A stretch of DNA of 34,436 bases from a virus. Below the pieces are notes generated by a model. The model was not told where the DNA came from. It made no database searches and was given only the letters and a program-made list of their open reading frames with translations. Positions 31,219 through 34,436 of the stretch are shown piece after piece. The first letter of the stretch is position 1. Every line of letters begins with the position of its first letter. The stretch lies in the IMG/VR virus record IMGVR_UViG_3300030328_002261, positions 1 to 34,436 of that record; one strand, written 5' to 3'. The position numbers were made by a program, and so were the translations under genes.

Positions 31219-32022
31219 CTAATCATTCATAAAATTTAGCTTACAAACTATCCTTTTTTCCCACCAAAGAATCTTAGCAGTTACATTAACTGGAACTTTG
31301 TGACCTTCTTTATGGATATAATAGTATTGCATTGTATAAAAATGATCCCCTATAATAGTTTCTTCATCTTTCATTTTTTTAGGCAAATCTTCTGATTGAT
31401 TTTTAAACTTTTCTCTTGAATCTTTATCAATAATTTTATCTATAGGGTGATTGGCAAATTTATGCTTAACACCTAAATCCCAATAATCTTCCATTTCTTG
31501 CTTAGTATAGCCTAACATTTTTGGAAACATTTCGATATTTGTAATGCTATTTATAGTTCTGGTAATTCCTCTTAATCCAAATCCGATACTTACATCGAAT
31601 AAACAATCATAAGGTTGGGAATCAAAACTTGCATTTTCTATGGTTTTTCTATTTAATGCGGATTTTAATTGAGCTATTTCGTTTTTAAGATATCCTATAT
31701 ATCCTCTTTTTTCATCTAAATCTTGTAACAGATCGTTTGTACTAATTTTATTTACGGTGCTATTCACTTTTTTGTCTCCTTCTATTGTGATTTGGTTCTC
31801 TTCTACTTGTACTCCTTGACTTTGTACTATTTCTCCTGCCCCTGAAATTATTTGATCATACTCAATCATAAATCTTTGTGGTACTCCGCGCTTATACCAC
31901 TGTGCCACCGCAGAAGGTGACACTTTTAATTTCTTTGCTAAAGCATCATCTGTATATATCTTAAGGTGATTCTTTATTTTACTAATGAAATCTTTATATA
32001 TATTAAGGTTTTTATCTTGCAT
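31219..32022 (-). CDS. CI-type repressor with PAS-like C-terminal domain (267 aa)
   Basis: Residues of about 20-55 form a helix-turn-helix of the bacteriophage CI type (YTDDALAKKLKVSPSAVAQW, then KRGVPQRFM). A linker of about 45 residues and a coiled coil (99-128) follow. The C-terminal part (about 142-264) reads like a PAS domain: NSITNIEMFPKMLGYTKQEM, a D-x-x-x-R-E-K-F helix and the strands MQYYYIHKEGHKVPVNVTAK. No Ser-Lys LexA/S24 protease motif (A/C-G cleavage, Ser, Lys) is found. This points to a repressor that senses a ligand, redox state or protein instead of RecA-driven self-cleavage. Divergent from the excisionase-like gene, as expected for the lysogeny switch. The start lacks a strong ribosome site. 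Confidence 0.75.
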   Translation of the reverse strand: MQDKNLNIYKDFISKIKNHLKIYTDDALAKKLKVSPSAVAQWYKRGVPQRFMIEYDQIISGAGEIVQSQGVQVEENQITIEGDKKVNSTVNKISTNDLLQDLDEKRGYIGYLKNEIAQLKSALNRKTIENASFDSQPYDCLFDVSIGFGLRGITRTINSITNIEMFPKMLGYTKQEMEDYWDLGVKHKFANHPIDKIIDKDSREKFKNQSEDLPKKMKDEETIIGDHFYTMQYYYIHKEGHKVPVNVTAKILWWEKRIVCKLNFMND

Positions 32023-32102
32023 CTTTAGTTTTATTTAGATAACTTTAGATTAAGTTTTGTTAATAAATGTTTAAATAACATGACAAATAATAAGGAATAG
32101 CA
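32023..32102. promoter_or_regulatory. Lysogeny switch region with TTTAG repeats at 10-bp spacing
   Basis: TTTAG occurs at 32024-32028, 32034-32038 and 32044-32048, exactly one helical turn apart and directly upstream of the repressor start (CTAAA on the repressor strand). It is AT-rich throughout and carries the divergent promoters for repressor and early operon. Boxes are not sharp: TTAAGT (32051-32056) with TAAATA (32072-32077) could serve the rightward direction. The AAGGA ribosome site for the next gene is at its right end. Confidence 0.5.
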
Positions 32103-32267
32103 ATGAAAGATACAAGTAATTATTCACTAATGACTACGAAAGAAGCATCTGAGCATTTTAAAGTTTCGCCATATACAATTAGAGTTTGGGCAAAGTCAGG
32201 AAAGATCAAAGAAATCAATCTTGGCTACAGAACAAAACGCTATGACATCAGCGATTTAATCATATAA
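32103..32267 (+). CDS. Excisionase / Cro-like MerR-type HTH protein (54 aa)
   Basis: AATAAGGAATAGCA precedes ATG 32103. The peptide has LMTTKEASEHFKVSPYTIRV, then WAKSGKIKEINLGYRTKRYD, the winged-helix pattern of HTH_17/excisionase proteins (turn K-V-S-P-Y-T-I, wing G-Y-R-T-K-R-Y). It is the first gene of the early operon, divergent from the repressor. It is either the excisionase that directs the integrase to excision or a Cro-type antirepressor; both roles may be combined. Basic and small, as usual. Confidence 0.75.
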   Translation: MKDTSNYSLMTTKEASEHFKVSPYTIRVWAKSGKIKEINLGYRTKRYDISDLII

Positions 32268-32283
32268 CAAAAAAGGTAATAGT

Positions 32284-33159
32284 ATGTTAGAACAGGAACT
32301 ACTACAATCACCGATACCCGTTGAAAGGCATGACCTTGCCAATGGAAGATGGTATTCTCCATTAGAAGATTATTGGGAAGAACATTTTAAAGATGCACCG
32401 ATGATATATAAGCGATCATCTACCACCTTTGAGAATGTCTTAGATAAAGGTATCGGCTTTCACACTTGGTTAGGTAATGCACCTACTTATCAGGATGCTA
32501 TGGATTATGCTAATAAGCGCGCAGCTATAGGAACAATCGTACATGATTACTGTGAACGATTATTATTAGGTACAAAAATAGATTTTGAAAGGGAAACTAA
32601 ATGGCACAATAAAGATACCGATGAATTAGTGCCAATCACCAGAGAGATGATTAAGTATATTATGTCTTTTATGCAGTTTTGTGAGGACTCTCAAGTAAAT
32701 GGAGAGTTTACTACAGAAGCTACAGAGATATGTATGTTTGACTTAGCAGCAGACTCAGAGGGGAATCAGTTACATCCCTGGGCAGGAACTGCGGATTGGG
32801 TAGTGAGGTTAGTTAATAAGAAAGGTGAAGAAGAACGATGGATTGTGGATTGGAAAACAGGGAAACCATATAATGTACATCAACTTCAGTTAACCTCATA
32901 TAAGATATTGTGGGAATCGTTATTCCCTGATTATCCGATAGATGGTGTAGCGTGTCTATACTTGAAGTCAGGATGGCGTAAAGCACCTAACTATACTTTT
33001 AAGAAGTATAAGTGCGATGAAGTAACTTGGAAAAAGGTTGTAGAAGTCTCGGATTGGGCGAATAATAATCCTGTTCCGTCTTTTCCACCAGATTTACCTA
33101 CAACCTTCACATTAGTAGAAGAAGAAGAAGAACAGGAACAACTAAAGGAGTCAGCGTAA
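32284..33159 (+). CDS. RecB/Cas4-like PD-(D/E)XK nuclease (291 aa)
   Basis: Starts at ATG 32284 after AAAAAAGGTAATAGT. Residues of about 90-105 (RAAIGTIVHDYCERLLLG) give the conserved G-x-x-x-H/E helix. Around 165-205 are AGTADWVVRL (Asp), then RWIVDWKTGKPYN (Asp and Lys of the D-x-K pair) and VHQLQLTSYKILW (Q-x-x-x-Y). These are the marks of the PDDEXK_1 (Cas4/RecB C-terminal) family. It should be a DNA exonuclease used in recombination or replication. The C-terminus is a poly-Glu tail (EEEEEQEQLKESA). Coupled to the next gene (TAATG). Confidence 0.85.
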   Translation: MLEQELLQSPIPVERHDLANGRWYSPLEDYWEEHFKDAPMIYKRSSTTFENVLDKGIGFHTWLGNAPTYQDAMDYANKRAAIGTIVHDYCERLLLGTKIDFERETKWHNKDTDELVPITREMIKYIMSFMQFCEDSQVNGEFTTEATEICMFDLAADSEGNQLHPWAGTADWVVRLVNKKGEEERWIVDWKTGKPYNVHQLQLTSYKILWESLFPDYPIDGVACLYLKSGWRKAPNYTFKKYKCDEVTWKKVVEVSDWANNNPVPSFPPDLPTTFTLVEEEEEQEQLKESA

Positions 33160-33377
33160 TGGCTTTTGACAATACAAATAAAGGTGCTTTGTTTACTGCA
33201 AAAGAGCGTAAGACAGACAAGCATCCCCACATGACTGGGAAAATCAATCTTGATGGAAAAGACTATAGCTTATCTGCTTGGTCTAATCAATCAAAGAAAG
33301 GAGATAAGTATTTATCTCTGAAGGTTAGCGAGTTTCAAGCTAATCAACAAAAACAGGATGATGAACTACCCTTCTAA
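33159..33377 (+). CDS. Small SSB-like protein with C-terminal DDELPF tail (72 aa)
   Basis: TAATG overlap with the nuclease gene. The product has MTGKINLDGKDYSLSAWSNQ and KKGDKYLSLKVSEFQ, a short OB-like barrel, and ends in QKQDDELPF. The end copies the acidic tip of bacterial SSB proteins (DDDIPF), the docking site for SSB partners such as helicases, exonucleases and resolvases. At 72 residues it is much smaller than SSB (about 170). It may bind single-stranded DNA in replication or bait host SSB-interacting proteins. Confidence 0.65.
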   Translation: MAFDNTNKGALFTAKERKTDKHPHMTGKINLDGKDYSLSAWSNQSKKGDKYLSLKVSEFQANQQKQDDELPF

Positions 33378-33597
33378 ATCCATACCAGACTGTAATGGGC
33401 GGGCGCATCCCCGCCCTGAACAGTTTGAGTACATGACTGCCGAAGAGCAAGCGGACTACTTCAAGGAGTTTGCGGAAACAACTTGTAAGTATTGTTCTGG
33501 TGATGGTGGTGTACTTGAGTTTGAGTATGAAGAGAGAGGGTACTATCAAGTACCACATCAATTTTTTGAACCCTGCGACTGTATAGATCAGGAGTAG
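33358..33597 (+). CDS. Zinc-binding protein (79 aa) with hairpin in its 5' coding part
   Basis: ATG 33358 (or 33361) overlaps the SSB-like gene by 20 bases; a weak ribosome site (ACAGG) precedes it. A shorter start at 33433 is possible. Residues 43-49 (CKYCSGD) and the end (CDCID) form a CxxC ... CxC metal site, like DnaJ-type or zinc-ribbon proteins. The bases 33397-33416 form a GC-rich hairpin inside the gene. Function unknown; a small metal-binding protein in the replication operon. Confidence 0.55.
   Translation: MMNYPSKSIPDCNGRAHPRPEQFEYMTAEEQADYFKEFAETTCKYCSGDGGVLEFEYEERGYYQVPHQFFEPCDCIDQE
33397..33416 (+). promoter_or_regulatory. GC-rich hairpin GGGCGGG / CCCGCCC
   Basis: A perfect 7-bp stem with a 6-base loop, 20 bases after the end of the SSB-like gene. 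Its GGGCGGG stem resembles that of the hairpin after the major capsid gene. No T-run. It may block ribosomes or RNases, or set the start used by the next gene. Confidence 0.5.
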
Positions 33598-33601
33598 CAA
33601 C

Positions 33602-33652
33602 ATGAGAACCACATACCATGCCTACATTCAACGAAGCGCTATTATACGGTAA
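33602..33652 (+). CDS. Possible 16-residue leader peptide
   Basis: AGGAG (33590-33594) is perfectly placed for ATG 33602, whose frame is MRTTYHAYIQRSAIIR then TAA. The real 150-aa gene starts 16 bases later in another frame at 33618. Either a small leader that couples translation, or the nuclease-like gene is read by re-initiation. Low confidence as a functional peptide. Confidence 0.3.
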   Translation: MRTTYHAYIQRSAIIR

Positions 33653-34070
33653 ACAGATAGAACAATTAGTTCTCGATAGGATTCGAGAGCAAGACCCCTT
33701 TGCTTTGCCTATTCCTGGCAAGTTTAAACAGTTCGATCTGTATTCACCTTCTACCAATACAAGGATAGAAGTAAAAAGTGACCAAAAGTCACAACACACC
33801 AATAATTTTTTAATTGAAACTTATATGTATCATAAACCATCAGGTATTCTGTCAACAGAGGCTGATATATGGGTGTTTTATGATGGAAAGAATTTAGTCT
33901 GGGTAAAGCCTGAGAAGATTAAAGATTTAATTTTAGAGAAAGGGTATCAACAAAGATTGATTACAGGGAAAGGAGATACAGAACCAAAACGCTGCTATCT
34001 CATTCCTACCCATGAAATTTATAGTATATCAACTAAAGTGGAGTCAGTACATGAAGATCACACCAAATGA
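33618..34070 (+). CDS. PD-(D/E)XK-like nuclease (150 aa)
   Basis: MPTFNEALLYGKQIEQLVLD opens the product. Around residues 38-65 FKQFDLYSPSTNTRIEVKSD gives Asp ... Glu-x-Lys (RIEVKSD), then QKSQHTNNFLIETYM, the layout of small PD-(D/E)XK endonucleases of the Holliday junction or restriction type. The C-terminal part (LVWVKPEKIKDLILEKGYQQ) is a beta-helix segment. No ribosome site at 8 bases, but one serves a 16-codon frame upstream. Likely role: DNA processing in replication, or host-DNA cutting. Confidence 0.65.
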   Translation: MPTFNEALLYGKQIEQLVLDRIREQDPFALPIPGKFKQFDLYSPSTNTRIEVKSDQKSQHTNNFLIETYMYHKPSGILSTEADIWVFYDGKNLVWVKPEKIKDLILEKGYQQRLITGKGDTEPKRCYLIPTHEIYSISTKVESVHEDHTK

Positions 34071-34218
34071 TTTAACATGGATCAGAAAAGGTCTAGCGAG
34101 TGAAGTTTTAAAAAGTAAAGCAGATAATAATAAAAATGCAGTACAAGAAGTGCAGCAGTTATTGGGTCGCTTAGATGTTATGGAAAAAGAATTTTATAAA
34201 AAAAATGCCCTACAATAA
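34051..34218 (+). CDS. Hypothetical helical protein (55 aa)
   Basis: ATG 34051 is preferred over 34012 since GGAGTCAGTAC lies directly before it. Overlaps the nuclease gene by 20 bases. The peptide begins MKITPNDLTWIRKGLASEVL, then a Lys/Asn helix and VQEVQQLLGRLDVMEKEFYK. Basic and all-helical. No family recognised. Confidence 0.6.
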   Translation: MKITPNDLTWIRKGLASEVLKSKADNNKNAVQEVQQLLGRLDVMEKEFYKKNALQ

Positions 34219-34336
34219 TCATTTAATTAAGCCTGTAAGCCTAACACATAAGCGAGCAGGAATTTGGATTGATGACGAAGATTGGCAAATAAATGATAAA
34301 TGTATTCTTATGGTTGGCACTAAAAGAAACCTGTAG
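34205..34336 (+). CDS. Hypothetical protein (43 aa)
   Basis: ATG 34205 overlaps the previous gene by 14 bases; no strong ribosome site. The product starts MPYNNHLIKPVSLTHKRAGI and continues WIDDEDWQINDKCILMVGTK. Beta-rich in look. Short, supported only by packing between two genes. Confidence 0.45.
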   Translation: MPYNNHLIKPVSLTHKRAGIWIDDEDWQINDKCILMVGTKRNL

Positions 34337-34365
34337 GGCAAGATTTACAAACAAAGGAGAATCAA

Positions 34366-34436
34366 ATGAAGTTTTGGTTACAGTCATTACAAGAAAATGC
34401 TTTTGATGTGTTTATTGTAACAATCGTTATCGTATC
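34366..34436 (+). CDS. Small membrane protein, 5' part (continues at window start)
   Basis: AAAGGAGAATCAA precedes ATG 34366, an excellent ribosome site. The visible 23 codons read MKFWLQSLQENAFDVFIVTI plus VIV, a polar start and the beginning of a hydrophobic helix, and the frame is still open at the edge. Linked to base 1, it continues in frame (TCG AGT TAC TGG) into the gene ending at 169. See the first entry. Confidence 0.7.
   Translation, partial: MKFWLQSLQENAFDVFIVTIVIV

Noticed and set aside
31219-31600. LexA/S24 self-cleaving peptidase in the repressor
   Set aside because: No Ala/Cys-Gly cleavage site and no Ser/Lys catalytic pattern; the order of motifs fits a PAS-like domain better.
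1-34436. Integrated prophage inside a host chromosome
   Set aside because: Phage genes lie on both sides of the attP-like tRNA fragment and no host-type genes are seen at either edge, so the DNA is in the free form.

Overview
The window reads as an essentially complete genome of a temperate, tailed (probably short-tailed, podovirus-like) DNA phage with low G+C. It is not a stretch of host chromosome. The host is probably a Gram-negative bacterium that uses strong Shine-Dalgarno signals (AAGGAG-type). Evidence for this is a lipobox lipoprotein in the lysis region, a transglycosylase-type lysin, and a truncated bacterial tRNA-Ser(UGA) at the attachment site. Several small proteins resemble families I associate with marine phages, but no host genus can be named from the sequence.

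Layout. (1) 32.1-34.4 kb continuing into 1-4.0 kb, + strand: early and replication operon. It holds an excisionase/Cro-like protein, a RecB/Cas4-like nuclease, a small SSB-tailed protein, another PD-(D/E)XK-like protein, small membrane proteins, a GIY-YIG nuclease, an Hjc-like resolvase, a MazG-like protein and a primase-helicase. The two window ends join in frame into one 79-codon gene, so the molecule is probably circular or circularly permuted and cut inside this operon. (2) 4.0-6.8 kb, - strand: eleven small, tightly coupled genes of unknown function, several with paired cysteines. (3) 6.8-7.34 kb: gene-free divergent control region full of short repeats. (4) 7.34-27 kb, + strand: packaging, head, neck, tail, internal (ejection) and tail-fibre genes. 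The order is TerS, TerL, P22-type portal, scaffold, decoration-like protein, N4-gp56-like capsid protein, neck adaptor, tail nozzle, internal proteins including a 1570-residue protein with a metallopeptidase motif, and fibre. (5) 27-30.1 kb, + strand: small genes including the lysis set (lipoprotein, single-TM coiled-coil proteins, lysozyme-like lysin). (6) 30.06-30.26 kb: attP, a 5' half of tRNA-Ser(UGA) flanked on each side by a pair of TGACACA repeats. (7) 30.26-32.0 kb, - strand: tyrosine integrase and a CI-type repressor whose C-terminal half looks like a PAS sensor domain rather than a self-cleaving peptidase.

How it fits together. The repressor and the excisionase-like gene diverge from an 80-bp switch region with TTTAG repeats every 10 bp. 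The replication set has a primase-helicase, nucleases and a resolvase but no DNA polymerase or RNA polymerase, so host enzymes must be used. Most genes are packed with ATGA, TAATG or GTGA overlaps, pointing to translational coupling. The most unusual points are the PAS-type repressor, the attP that carries the 5' rather than the 3' half of the tRNA with its own -10 box, the GIY-YIG nuclease fused to a ribbon-helix-helix-like tail, and the virion protein with an HExxH motif. The leftward cluster of microproteins is also unusual.
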